Shown here piece after piece: positions 27,927 through 43,664 of a DNA stretch of 64,000 nt. Source of the DNA: Glandiceps talaboti (taxonomy: Eukaryota > Hemichordata > Enteropneusta > Spengelidae); contig NC_135556.1 in the NCBI RefSeq assembly GCF_964340395.1, positions 25,137,723-25,201,722 of the forward strand, given 5' to 3'. Position numbers and translations under genes: made by a program. The first letter of the stretch is position 1, and the number at the start of each line of letters is the position of its first letter. Below the pieces are notes generated by a model. That model worked only from the letters and a program-made list of their open reading frames with translations, searched no databases and had not been told where the DNA came from.

Positions 27927-28228
27927 TACAGGAGAAATGAAGATGCCTTGGTGTTTCACTCATAAGACACCTGACAGTATTTTTTTAACACACATAGACA
28001 ACATCAAATGCAAAAGAAACAGTGACAGAGGTGTCACACTGAGTGGGGATGTAGAAGTAGTTGTTATAATGGAATGTATACGCAGCACTTGTCTATCTAA
28101 AATTGTGATATAGTCATTTCTAAGGCCCATGTTACAGGAGAAATAAAGTGACCTTGGTGTTTCACTCATTGTGAGAGGATGTTTTCTACACACACACACA
28201 GATGACTTCAAATGCAAAAGAAACAATT
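27927..28228. repeat. 206-bp diverged tandem duplication
   Basis: TACAGGAGAAATGAAG, CCTTGGTGTTTCACTCAT and CAAATGCAAAAGAAACA recur at spacing of about 206 bp with moderate divergence between copies. An inverted fragment (GATGAAACACCAAGG) follows at about 28266. Noncoding. Confidence 0.65.
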
Positions 28229-29416
28229 GTGTAGATGCTGCTCACACTTGTGTCCCTTGTCCCTTGATGAAACACCAAGGTAGTAATATGGTATAATAAA
28301 CAGTTGTGTTTTGTCAATCCATATATTAGGATCACTGACAGTACTAACAATGTATTTACAATAGGTACTTGCATTCATAGTCCATCACCTGGACAAGTAC
28401 AAAAAAACTACCATATTAGCTTAGTATCACTTGGTAAAGAACCGTGCACAGTATATTAATGTCAATGATGTCACTGTATATGTTTCATTTGTGGTCACAC
28501 CCTGTATTCATCTCAGTGCAACATACATGTAAAGAAACTGTGCCAAGTCAATGACGTATTTCATGCGTGCCAAGTCGATGACGTCTGCATGCAAGGTGGG
28601 GTATTCCCCGACATTGTCGACATCAAAGCAATCCAGTATGACGAATGCAGGTGTGCTTGAAATATCATTATTTTACAACATTTATACATAAAAATCAACA
28701 CACGGGTATATAATGGGGGCGTGGGGAGAATTACACTGTAATATATAGACCTCTCGACTGTCAGGAGAAAATAATCTTACACAGGTCAGCTCAAAGTAAA
28801 ATAGTCATTGTTTTTTTACCCGGTGTACCTTTCAAAAAAAAGGGAATCTCCCTGCCTTTATAACCCAACAGAATTACGAGCTCATTGCGCAGTCGAATAA
28901 AATCTCCGCTCAAAGGTGTACATATATGTATTGTCGGAACTGAGAAGAAGTATATTTGACACAATATACAAGGTCAAGTGAGGCGTCAAAGAACAAACAC
29001 ACATTACATTCAACTTGTATGAAGATTGCGTAACACAGTAGCTGGTAGGTACTTCTACTTGACTTCTTTCGTACCGTAACGATATGCACATAGTGGAATA
29101 ACTGAGCTCTTAGGTATGACAGCTACTTCATATTTTTAAAAATCAATTCCCTTTACACTTGAGATCTGTCATAAAGCTGTCGATGTGTGACTGGCTTGTA
29201 CTTTGATCTCTTACCAAATATATGATACAAGAATGTCATAACTGGAAATATATGTTCTAAGACTTGTAAATGAATAACTTGATACAGAATATCGTATACT
29301 CTCCTATGTGTACATACATAAAATGAAACTGTATAAAGTCAGAGTTTAGGTGTAGAAAAATTCCAGGGTCTGCGGATTTTTAAAATCAGCTAATGTTTTC
29401 TTTCGAATAGGTAACA

Positions 29417-29585
29417 ATGGTCGAACAGTCCCAGTTTCACTGGTTAATTATCAGTGTGGTGACAATACTAGTTTATGGGTTGGCTCTGGCGTCTGCTTTT
29501 CCAAGTCAGAATAATAAGGTAATACATTAATGTTTTTTTCAGCGATCTACATATCTCTTATATTTATTTATAATAGATGTACTTC

Positions 29586-29619
<34 letters not shown>

Positions 29620-29664
29620 CGTCGTCGTCGTCGCTGTTGTTGTTGTCGTCGTCGTCGTCGTCGC

Positions 29665-29708
<44 letters not shown>

Positions 29709-32700
29709 CATAGCGGTGACATATATTTTACACTGATGTCAACTTGTCTGATTTTCACCATAGATATTCTCAAGTTCGTTAACAAATATATCATTTATTT
29801 GTAATTGTGTAATTATCTGTACTGTATTTTAAATGGTCAGTTTATCCCAGATTGCAGGAACATCAAATTTTAACTTATCTCAGGTTGCAGGAACGTTGAA
29901 TTCAAACTCGGTACCGTTAACCTTAAATATAACCTGTCAGGACGATGAGAGGTTCAAAAAATATTATGACGAGGAGGACGGCAAATGCAGGCTGTGTGCA
30001 CAGTGTAACAAAGGCTATCAACCTAAGGAGGTGAGTGACCCTAGTACATTATTGTATCTGTAAACAACCATCTTGTGTTATACGTACTGTACACCTTTGG
30101 TTGAGGTGGAGAGTCAGATCACTGCTGAAATGGTCCATGGTCAGAGTTAATAGATACAACTTTACCGATCGGAACCACCTGTTGATCGAAGTGAAGACAA
30201 AAAATCGCTGAGACTAGTACTAACAACAGTTTATGGCTTCAGCACACGGTTAAATGGCGCTATATCTGTTATACCCTGTCAAAGAGGGAAACCAAACGAT
30301 GAACTGACGCTTTTTGTGTGTTGCTTGCTATGGAGACTAACCTCCCATGATTCGTTTTTTTGGCTGTCTGCCAGACAAACATTCCTTGTACAATTCAAGT
30401 GAATGATGTGCGACCCCAGAGTCTCCTGCGTGACCGTATTGACTACAGGGGTCCGTCGGGGTCACATCAATCACACATACTAGTATTCAAAACCAAACAC
30501 TTATATGCTGTTATTGAAAAATACTAGAATCATTTGCTCTTGCGACCCCGGTATGGGGTGAAATCAAGCGTTCTTCATTAACATTACGAATCTTGTTGTT
30601 TTTCTTTTTGCTTCTTTGCTTGTATTGCTGGATTCAATAGAAAGGCAAAATGCTAAGTTCTTAACAGCTGGTATATAGAGGTATAAGGTAAGTTCAAAGA
30701 GGAGAGATCTATGTCTAGTTATGCCATATTGATTTGACTTCTCTTGTTGTGTGTGATGTTGTGAAGTATCGTGCTACATGCATTTGTTGGTAAATCCAAC
30801 ATTGTACCTTTAGAGAGTTGTCATTATTTACGGCCTGAAGCGACGATCCTGGAAAGCTCAGGATTTACTGTACTTTAAAAGTTGTGCTATCTGGAGATTT
30901 TTCAGCCCTTTCAATAAGGAACTTGCAAACCCGCCATGTCGAATGTTGCATCATGGGAAATGTGATAAGTACTAATCAAATATTATTGTAAGCAATAATG
31001 TTATATTGTTTTTAACCACAAATGCACTGACCATTGTTGGAGGTTTATTTTATTGGTAGCGCCTGATTAGGTATTACAATAACCACAGATAATCCCATAG
31101 TCCTTTGCGTCTGAGCATGCTCAGTCTGGATTGCAAGTTCCCTATTCACACAACTGACTGCATGATAGTAGTTAACTCGTTACCCTCTTTCCCCAATAAT
31201 CACATTAATTCCTGATTAACCGAAATGCATGATCTTAATGTGTGTTTTTGTGGTGGTATGTTGTTTCGCCGAGTGATGTGGGGGATTGTTCAGTCCAAGT
31301 TCTACCAGTGAGCAAGATAAAAAGAAGCACCGTGATATTCCATGATACTTTTCTTTATACAATATGAACTCTGATTGATCTTAGGTATGTGGTGGTGGAC
31401 AAGGCTCCAATAAAGGCTGTGAGGAATGTCCCGAAGGCAGCTATTCAGAATCGTCTGACTCTTACGATAAATGTAGACTATGTATTGTTGTGTGTGACAA
31501 TGTTGTCAACTTGACTCAGGAGTGTACTCGCGTTCATGACAAAACGTGTGGCCAATGTAAACCAGGGTGAGTTGTCTTTATATTTCATACTACATACGCA
31601 TCTTCTGAGTAGATGTTATTCTTGATATTGCTGGTTCTTGACTATTGAAACATGTCAAAACAATAACTTGTATCAACAAACGCCTGACATTGGACATACG
31701 TTGTACTCAATACGCACACGTACATTTAGCTCTGGATTTATACGATTATACGATTTATTTCGACACGTCTTCTCCCACTCCGAGAAGACGTGTTGAAACC
31801 CCGTAGTGTATAAATCCAGAGCTAACGTACATTTAGCATTGTTGTCATCAGTGATCTATATTGCGGATCGGAGTAGGGATGGTCCTAAAATATACAGGGT
31901 TGGCATTTGCTAAGCCTCTGGAGATTTCCTGTTATCTCAATGACAAATTTAAATATTGGTTATTTCCATCGTCGTAAAACCACTAGCCTCTTTTACAGCG
32001 GCGCTTTAACAGACGCCCTCTCGCGACAATAGAGTGTTCATGGTGTAATCATTATGTCCTTAAACACCCAATCTTATATCAAAACATCATTGATTGACAG
32101 CTTCTTCAAACATGTTCATGGTGACTGTGTACCATGTTCGAATTATCGCCCTGAAGTCGACCCTGCCTGTGAGGTAACAACTAAACAACCAAGTGCGTCC
32201 ACTCCCCTGTTGACTCCATCACCATCACCAACATCGTTACCCCATCAACTAGACTCGACGCTTGATGTCAATCAAAACAGTACATCTGACGTACTAGTTG
32301 CCATGGCAACATTACCACCTACCTTAACCGATGTGAAAGATGTGAAAATATTGAGCACAACTGTAAAACAACAGAAGCCAGTTGATATCGTAAAATTAGA
32401 CGACGAAGAACTAGGTAAGTGTTTTAAATGCGAAACCGTCACATATAGTTATATTATGTTTCAACAAGTCACATGATAGGAAACACTCATGCAGCAATAT
32501 AATAACAGCAATCGCGCGTGCGTGCGCGCGTGCGTGCGTGCGTGTGGTACAAAGACTGTTACAATAAAGGATTGAAAATTAGGGAAATCGGTTTTTTATC
32601 ACTGTGACACTAGTAAAATTATATTTGTTAGGAGGATTCAGAATGTTTTCATAGTGTTGTACAGCTTTTGTGATCAGGGTTTTTGTAATTATTTCTGATC

Positions 32701-35700
32701 CTTACAGTATTTAGAGCCACCAGTGAGGCCGACGTTGACGATAATGAATGGTACACACACCTCATTCCAGCAGTTTCCATATTGTTTATATTCATGTTAC
32801 CTGCAACCATATTGCTATACGCTGGCTCCAAAGTCCGTAAATACTGTTCCCGCTCCTCTAGATCTGCTAGACAAAGTCAGCGCAGTAGACACAGCAGTGG
32901 AAACAGGGCATCTTCAAGTAAAACCGCCTTCACAAATGAAGAGTGCATCAAAAGTAGGTAGTCTGGTATGTAAGGGGTCAGCCCAGAACGCAGATACCTA
33001 TATTCTGTTTTGTTGTCTGAGTGAACAAATTTACTCACCAAGATTCTTGGTAATGATGTTGCATAGACAAAGAGAGCACAATCTGTTAGTCTAATCGAAT
33101 AATGATGAATGCTTCATTTGAGTTGAATTCAATCTCCAAACTCCACACTTTCATAGTTTGTATGCAGACACAGGTGCATCTGTCCGGAAACATTTTGTCA
33201 AAATGACAGCCTGTCAGTATTGCAACTCAGGTCATTTTTTTGTGTTTGAGTATACTTAGACGTGCATGTTCGTGCGTTGAAACTACGAACTGCTTACGTT
33301 TGTAGTGATAAGGAAATACTAGCCAGTGATGACGTCATAATGTAAAACAACAGTCAACAAAGCTCACATTGTCAGGTTTACCAGTATGGCAGGTACCTTA
33401 CCCTTTTTACTTAAATTTGTGGGGTTCTTTGCATTCCAATGCATTTATCATAATTCAAAGTTATTCCTTCAAGATATAAATGAATATGTCCATGATACTG
33501 AAACACATTTATTGACTACAGTAAGGAACTACACAGATAGCTGATCGATTGAGATACAACTCATTAGTTCTTGTTTATTGACTAATTATCGCCTTTGTGA
33601 CTTACTCTATTCTGTTTTAGTGGACACAGAAACACAAACAGTGGATTTTAGAAGCAAATTGGACAATGGTGGCTACCAAAATGAATATTTAAACAAAATG
33701 ATTAGTCCCGATGACCTTGGCCAAGACCAAAATCAAAGGTACATTGGTATCTCACATATGTATCTCTGGAATAGGATTCTATACTGATTGCGTACTGTTG
33801 TCAATTTGCACGTTTCTCTTTCCCAACTCACAAAACTTAAAACAAAACAAAACGTAAATGGTGAAAACATCACGACACATCTAGTCATAGGCATAATAGT
33901 TGCAAATAATTCATTCATAGTTGGAAGGAAAATGAAAGCAAGTTACGAATTAGACAAATATTGAAATGATTACCTTCATCCATGAATGAATGGATGGATG
34001 AATGAATGAATGAATGAATGAATGAATGAATGAATGAATGAATGAATGAATGAATGAATGAAACCAAAAGCTATAGAACTTATAGACATTGAACATTGAA
34101 AGTAACTATTCTTATTATATAAACCATTTGTAAACTACTGTCTAATAAGTATCAACAAACGCTTTTTGTTCCAGCAAGAAACAAGAAGATCGATCTGTAA
34201 CTGTGGATATAGATAGTAACCATGACATTGATGAAAATACCCCGATGCTCGAACTCTGTCCTGGAAGAACTTCTCAAACATGTACAAGTGATACAAGTCA
34301 AATTGATACGAACCCTGCAATGACCACCGGATATGTTGACACGCATGACACTTCACTGGTGTGTTTCATGTTTTTTTCATTTCTAAACAATACAACTGAA
34401 TTTTCCATTTGTAACATAGAACTCTATTTTTTCAAGTCTTCTATGCCACCCTCTAAATCAAAATACTACATATTCGTTCAGAAGTAGATAACATGTACAG
34501 GTACGAAACAGATATAAGGCAAAAAACTACTGTGTCTTGTCAGCGCGCGCATCACTTAAATACTGTGTTTTTTCATGTTTGTCCAGCCCATGCAGTCTGC
34601 AGACCCGAGGGGGAACACAAAAATAACCCTCCCTACTTCCGTGAAGACAACTGCAGAGCCAATCATGAGCAAGCCAATGACACCTGTCCTACATACATAC
34701 TTGTTCTAAAGTACTAAATAAAAAAGAACAGTAACTGCCATAAATATACATGTAGTAGATTGATCATGAGTGACAGGTTGTTGAGAATAAAAAAAATAGT
34801 GTCATCGCACCGCTTTATACAAAATGTCCTGCCCAGAAACAATTTTTTGGGGGGCGAGGGGGGGGGGGCCTAACATGTCAGGGATATCACGTGTTCATTT
34901 ATTTAGTTAATGTTATGACTGATAATTTCCTTCTGAAGTGCGATAATATTTTTTCTCCGCGTCTCTGAAATTGGCCTCGACACCATCATTAGGGTTAGAG
35001 TTAGGATTAGGATACAGCATGGTGTATCCCAAAAGTCAAAGTGTTCAAGACTAAAGCCTAGCTCTTTAATTTCAGTCATTGATGGATGTGGACTGCGATG
35101 TAGCTGATGGAAATGGAAAGATGGAAAAGGCAGCACAGGACGAGCAACGAAGGAAAGAAGAAGCAGAAATACTGCAATTGGCAACAGGTAATGTCTTAGG
35201 TATTGTGACGTCATATACAGAAGATACTACACTAGATGAATCTGAATATATGTTACGTTAACTTAATTCGATGGTATATGTTATGACAAGGAAGAGACTT
35301 GGTAATTATAGACTAATACCATTTCTCAACAATAGTTATAGACTAATACCATTTCTCAACAATAGTTTTCGGATCTTACACGGCGAATGTTCACTTCTCG
35401 TTCTAATTTTGGTATTGGAATATTGCACGAGTATAGTTGAACGATTCTGTCTAGTTTGCTTAGTCTACATGCTATCCGTGACTTCGAATCTCAAGATTTG
35501 AGAACAGATTTGAGAACAAATTTGAAATCATGGATAGTCTCTAGACTAGGCTTGCAAGTTTAAAGTGTAGATATAAGCTACGCAGACATAAGTTTCAAAC
35601 TTCCTGTGTCGTGTCAATTTTGAAACAAAATCATACGATAAAGTATACTCATGACAGTTTTTATCCAAATAGGGAAACCTATCTCTGTTCTGCTGGACGA

Positions 35701-35998
35701 CTTGGAAATGAGAGACGCCTTGAACGGAATGTTAGCTTTACCAGCAAACACAAGGCCGGGCGACACACTCATTAAGTACTACCCTGATTTTGCCGTAATA
35801 GTTGGTGTCCCTGCTACATCCAGAAATATGATGACATGCGCCCTCGACGTTCTCAACTACATGGAGATGACCATGGTGACATGCCCAAGAGACTTAGCAA
35901 CGGTTCTTCGAATGATTATACAGATGAAAAGACACGATATTGCTGACAAACTTAAAAAGTGGATTTCACAGAAGTATAACATTAACGAGACAATATGA
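29417..35998 (+). CDS. Receptor C: EDAR-like TNF-receptor superfamily member with death domain
   Basis: Nine exons: 29417-29518, 29851-30030 (or from 29884), 31385-31566, 32101-32414, 32708-32953, 33621-33738, 34175-34358, 35076-35187, 35673-35998; 587 codons with the longer exon 2, phases as in A and B. Signal peptide at the N-terminus (hydrophobic core LIISVVTILVYGLALASA). Ectodomain shows CRLCAQCNKGYQ, VCGGGQGSNKGCEECPEGSY, HDKTCGQCKPG and FFKHVHGDCVPCSNY; Pro/Ser/Thr stalk; membrane segment at about 278-300 (LIPAVSILFIFMLPATILLY). The linker is the shortest in the array; its sorting-type motif is DENTPML, with Met where the others have Leu. The death domain starts at residue 480 (GKPISVLLDD ... 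MKRHDIADKLKKWIS) and shares LPANTR with receptor F, its closest relative in that domain. The exon 2 start is ambiguous because the acceptor region is duplicated. Confidence 0.87.
29588..29706. repeat. (GTT)n/(GTC)n trinucleotide repeat
   Basis: GTT repeats interspersed with two GTC blocks, in intron 1 of receptor C. Creates spurious poly-Leu, poly-Cys and poly-Ser frames. Confidence 0.95.
31718..31834. mobile_element. 97-bp MITE with 10-bp target duplication
   Basis: Core 31728-31824 with ends AGCTCTGGATTTATAC and GTATAAATCCAGAGCT, inner arms CGACACGTCTTCTC and GAGAAGACGTGTTG, and a loop of a few bases. Identical ACGTACATTT lies at 31718-31727 and 31825-31834. Located in intron 3 of receptor C. 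Confidence 0.75.
32513..32544. repeat. Alternating purine-pyrimidine CG/TG tract
   Basis: About 32 bp of GCGCGTGCGTGCG-type sequence, able in principle to adopt left-handed DNA; intron 4 of receptor C. Notable only as a CpG-rich patch in AT-rich DNA. Confidence 0.85.
33983..34061. repeat. (GAAT)n microsatellite
   Basis: GAATGAATG tetranucleotide repeat with a GGAT-containing start, in intron 6 of receptor C. Confidence 0.95.
35307..35366. repeat. 30-bp perfect tandem duplication
   Basis: Two adjacent identical copies beginning TATAGACTAATACCATTTCT, in intron 8 of receptor C. Identity of both copies suggests a recent event. Confidence 0.92.
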
Positions 35999-36082
35999 AG
36001 TAATGATAATAGTGTGAATGTCAAGAAATGATGAAACAGTGACATGTAGGACGTATTTCCACTTTTGTCTACACAATAATAA

Positions 36083-36086
36083 TAAT

Positions 36087-36117
<31 letters not shown>

Positions 36118-36549
36118 AATAATAACAATACATTCTTTATTTATACTGGGGGCGTCATTTAAACACACACTGGAAATCCGGTGAGGACGTCATTCAAAGG
36201 TTCTGTGTTAACTAGTGCAGGAGAAAGCGGAGCACCAGGGGAAAACCTACTATGTCCAGTGGAGTAAAGTGGACAGTTCTCTTTTCACTTGTACAAAATG
36301 AATGTACCGGTAATCAAATCCAGAATAGTGCCCAAACCCCGGTCACTATCGTATGAGCCACGTGGATTAACTACTGGGCTACCGACAATCCAATGGAAAA
36401 AACATTAGCTCAAACTTTCGGCCAGAGATTAGAGTTGTTACAGTGTAAAACAGCAACAACAACCGCCATTAGAACAACATTAATCACCACCACCACCACC
36501 ACCACCACCACCACCACCACCACCACCACCACCACCACCACCACAGTGT

Positions 36550-36580
<31 letters not shown>

Positions 36581-36600
36581 AATAATAATAATAATAACAA
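36083..36600. repeat. Trinucleotide repeats (CAA, CAC, TAA)
   Basis: CAA/TAA runs at 36083-36130 and a longer (CAC)n(CAA)n(TAA)n block at 36487-36600. Between them is plain AT-rich sequence with no recognisable feature. Confidence 0.85.
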
Positions 36601-36760
36601 CACATTTATTTATACTCCAGTATTATTTAAACAGAAATTCAGTCTTAATTAAATTAAATCATTCATTCTCACACGTTGCTTCAAAAACATGGAAGTCTTC
36701 GCCAATTGACATCTTTCAAACCCCCAGAACAAAACTGAATACATTACTCTCTTGATCTAT
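36600..36760 (+). mobile_element. Possible LINE 3' scrap
   Basis: A short translation, LNHSFSHVASKTWKSSPIDI then FQTPRTKLNTLL, loosely resembles the C-terminal tail of LINE reverse transcriptases (the A-x-K-x-W-x-S-x-P block). Too short for a firm call. Confidence 0.3.
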
Positions 36761-36996
36761 AACATTTTGCTATAGAAAAGAGAAACAACAATGTTTAAGA
36801 TTATGAAGTCAGATATTCAAATTTGATGACAAATAACAGGATTGATTATTAAGGATATATTTATTTAAAACATATTAGAAAAAAGAAGAACTTTTGTCAT
36901 CATTTAACGAGTTATGTCATTTTTATATTTCTCGCATTCTTTCTTCTTTTGTAAATAAATAAAGTTAGACATCTTTCGTGTATAATCATTATCTTG

Positions 36997-37965
36997 AGTG
37001 TGAAACCTCAAACACTTCACATAGTGTGAAACCTCAAACACTTCACATAGTGTGCAACCTCAAACACTTCACATAGTGTGCAACCTCAAATACTTCACAT
37101 AGTGTGCAACCTCAAACACTTCACATAGTGTGCAACCTCAAACACTTCACCCAACCTCAAACACTTCACATAGGGTGAAACCTCAAACACTTCACATAGT
37201 GTGAAATCTCAAACACTTCACATAGTGTGCAACCTCAAACACTTCACATAGTGTGAAACCTCAAACACTTCACATAGTGTGAAACCTCAAACACTTCACA
37301 TAGTGTGAAACCTCAAACACTTCACCCAACCTCAAACACTTCACATAGGGTGAAACCTCAAACACTTCACATAGGGTGAAACCTCAAATACTTCACATAG
37401 TGTGAAGCCTCAAACACTTCACAGTGTGAAACCTCAAACACTTCACATAGTGTGAAACCTCAAACACTTCACCCAACCTCAAACACTTCACATAGGGTGA
37501 AACCTCAAACACTTCACAGAGTGTGAAACCTCAAACACCACACAACCTCAAACACTTCACATAGTGTATGTAAAGCCTCAATCTGATTAAAATCCGATGT
37601 AGATGTTGGCTAATCGTTCATTGCTATTTTACCTTCGTATAATAATATCGAAGGTAAAATAGCAATGAACGATTAACCGACATCTACATCGGATTTTAAT
37701 CAGATTGGTAAAGCCTCAAACATGTCACTTCACATATTGTGAAACCTCAAAATACTTCACATAACCTCAAACACTTCACACATCAAGTGTGACACTCCAA
37801 ATTTCACAAATAAAAGATATGAAACATGAAACAGTTCACAGAGTGTGAAACTTCAAATACTTCACATTAGAGTGTGAAACTTACCATTTCACACATTGAG
37901 TGTGAAGCCTCAAACACTTCACAAACTGTGAAATTTAAAGCACTTTTCGTACGTTGTGAAACTTC
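36997..37965. repeat. 26-bp minisatellite (GTGTGAAACCTCAAACACTT family)
   Basis: About twenty units of GTGTGAAACCTCAAACACTT plus CACATA run from 36997 to about 37565, with some units shortened to CACCCAACCTC... variants. More diverged and spaced units continue from 37707 to about 37965. A foldback element interrupts the array at 37580-37706. Each unit junction reads TTCACATAGTGTGAA, an interrupted palindrome. Confidence 0.92.
37580..37706. mobile_element. Foldback MITE with 58-bp arms inside the minisatellite
   Basis: Arms of 58 bp beginning AATCTGATTAAAATCCGATG differ at only two positions and enclose an 11-bp AT loop. The flanking sequence on both sides is minisatellite-like (TAAAGCCTCAA), so a target duplication cannot be separated from the repeat. 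The near-identical arms suggest a young insertion or ongoing arm correction. Confidence 0.85.
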
Positions 37966-39874
37966 AATGAAAACGACAAACTACACACAATTCAAATTAT
38001 TGCAAATGGACTGATATATTTCTGATAAAGCTTTTGATATCACATTACAATTGCAATTTATACGAACTGTATGGGTACCTGTCAGTGAAGATTTTCTTTC
38101 CAATGCAAACCTCCATAACTGAAAGAAGGAGTTGAAGAGCTTCGCCTGAACGATGACGTTAGCATTTCAAGCAGTTATTTTTATTTACTTTCATCGTTGG
38201 TGGCGCTCGAGTATCGTATAGAAATGAAACTCAACTGTGTATGAGGGCGTTCCCCTATGCTGAGGTAAAGTCCCAATATAAGTTGCCATGACCTCAGTAT
38301 TGTGCAACTGCCGGGGCATGGATAACAAACTATTCTTAAACTGTTAAAATGACACATTTAATTTGTTTAAAATTTCAGACTGCGTGCATATAGTGACAGA
38401 ATAACAGAATTTTTGTGACTTTCAGGTGAGTACACTTAAAATTGTTCTCGCAGTCATCCATATACTAACAAGCAACTAATTTTGTTTGTGTGTATTGTGT
38501 ATTGTGTATAGCCATTCTCCAATTCTGAGATGTTGCTACATTATGTTAACGTCACCTATGGCTGTAAAATTTTGTTTATCATGAGACACTACAGGGTCAC
38601 ACGTGTACATTTTAATATTTCCATGGATATTCGGATATGCCATGTTGATTTCGGTCGCGGGCCTCATTTTCATTCGCACATTCTATACGTGCCCCGGAAG
38701 AGCTTTTAATTGTTAAGGAATATGTTAGGTATTAACGAATGGTGTACAGTAGATTGGTTTTGTTTTAACACTTATACTATGGTGATTTCTATTTATTTGC
38801 CAAGAATGGTGATATGCAATTACTATATGCTAGTTCTACAAAACGAGAAGTTTGTTTTTAATACCTAATCTGGAAACCCGGAAGTTGTGTTAATATTCAC
38901 CACAGACAAGTAAGAATTCACCTAGTACGTGTATATCGGTACAGATTTGAACAGGACCATGTCGTTACGACGACATAAAAATGGGCGGAATGTCAATTTG
39001 CATACTGTAATTCTGTCCTCAAATAATTTCGTTCGTCACCTTTACCAAAGACAGTGGAATCAACAGACTATGCCTTTATCGCCCTTTATAGCTCAACATA
39101 CGTTCACCGAATGTATGATATCTTGTTTATCGTAGAACACGGTAAACAAACTACATGTACATTGTAATGTCTGCGTTTATAAAGAGCACGGTGAAGAGTA
39201 ACGACTCAGTTTTCGAAGTGAACACGATCGTAAAATATGAAGAAGCCTTGCACTAGATTTCATTTTCTTGTCGTAAGGGTTGGGAATTAGTCAAAAGTAC
39301 AAGTCTACAAAGCACAACTGTTTGATCAGGTAAATCCCTATATCCACATACAAAGGTTAATCAACAATGAAAGGTCATGAGTGTCACTTGCTAAGTGCCA
39401 TGTGTGTCCCCAATATTACCATGTGAATCTGACGTATATTATTGCTGTTCTCATATAGGTCAGAACCAGCTGAAGACGTCTGCTACAAAACAAAACATTT
39501 GGGGTGATCAGTGTGTATCCGATGGCTATATTTCCGTGCCAAAGTGCACGTAGGTTAAATATACATGTAACAGTACTGTACATCCTCCTTAGTTCATGTC
39601 TACAGGTAAGACATTACTATAGTGTGGTTTGTTACACACAATTTTCATTGGGTTGGGATATTAAACAGAATGTATTGTAAACTCATGCATGGAACAAAAG
39701 GTCGACTCAGAAATCATTTCAAATACGGCCTTGTCAAGAGAATGTTTCTGGGAATAAAAGTTGTTAATGGTAGCTCTGAAGTAATGTTTGTAGGGTTGGT
39801 ATAGGGGACGTATTGACTGTTTGCCACCAATGAATGTTGCTTTTATTAAACATGTGATAATTTATCAATTAAAG

Positions 39875-42972
<3,098 letters not shown>

Positions 42973-43615
42973 TATAATGAATGGTTTATGAAATTCAAGT
43001 AAAGTCGCATAACAAGTTTGCATACAACCACGCTCTAACTCTTTGTAGCTAAATATCACCGAAAAAAAAGACATCCATGTCCGTTGGAAGCTTGGATGTG
43101 GTCAATGTCAGTATAACCTTAGCAGAATGAAAACTTTTATGTGATAATTCTTTCAATCTGAATTATTTCCCGACTGAAACAACTTAACAGTGAATAAAGA
43201 CTCAGAAAACAGTCTCTCTCGATTTTGACGAAATGCAAATCACCATGCAAATGTAAAGAATGTATAGTTTCACAAAGCTTGCTAACAACGACAGTTCGAT
43301 TGCTACCTTCGGAGCTTAATGTGGACATATAGGACGTAGTTGTGTGATATAACTTTGGATATCCACAGGGGAAAAAAAAGATGTTTTCTTGTGCTATGTT
43401 TATATTTTGTTTAGTTGTGCAGTGATGTTTGAATAATCATACTAAAGTTGTCTCATTGTGTTTTACATTGTGTTCCAATGTATTAAATACGTCCAATATA
43501 CTCTGACTTGTTAAAGTGCTCAGAAGGTTAAAAGCCGAAATAGTCATAAGTACAACAATTTTTGATATACGAACTCTTCGTAATCATGGCATCCTGTGTA
43601 ATAGCCGGTTGGTAG

Positions 43616-43664
43616 ACTTGTACGTGTACGTGTACGTGTACGTGTTCGTGTACGTGTACGTGTA
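43616..43664. repeat. (GTACGT)n hexamer repeat
   Basis: About eight units of GTACGT with one GTTCGT variant; self-complementary core (GTAC, ACGT). Confidence 0.95.

Larger units (their letters stand above)
25744..29416. other. Spacer between receptors B and C
   Basis: No coding exon recognised. Contents: likely 3' untranslated region of B, a 36-bp triple repeat (26636-26743), a SINE tail (27005-27062), a second AGGCC-family MITE (27217-27587) and a 206-bp diverged tandem duplication (27927-28228). The last kilobase has no repeat I can name and should hold the promoter of C. Confidence 0.6.
35999..39874. other. Spacer between receptors C and D
   Basis: Contains trinucleotide repeats (36083-36600), a possible LINE scrap (36600-36760), a large 26-bp minisatellite (36997-37565 with diverged units to about 37965) and a foldback inserted in it (37580-37706). 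Between 38000 and 39874 the signal-peptide exon of receptor D is expected. A short ATG exon at 39237-39272 with a good donor (GTC|GTAAGG, phase 0) is one candidate but makes a poor signal peptide. A possible noncoding exon lies at about 38380-38425 (acceptor and strong CAG|GTGAGT donor). Confidence 0.5.

Noticed and set aside
36997-37565. Regular short repeats resembling a CRISPR array
   Set aside because: Units are contiguous 26-bp minisatellite copies without unique spacers, and the genome is eukaryotic.
38642-38713. Hydrophobic ATG segment (MLISVAGLIFIRTFYTC) as signal-peptide exon of receptor D
   Set aside because: It looks like a signal peptide but no phase-0 GT donor with reasonable context follows before the stop.
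38929-39135. Possible first exon of receptor D in a 68-codon frame
   Set aside because: No hydrophobic signal segment and no phase-0 donor in a suitable place.
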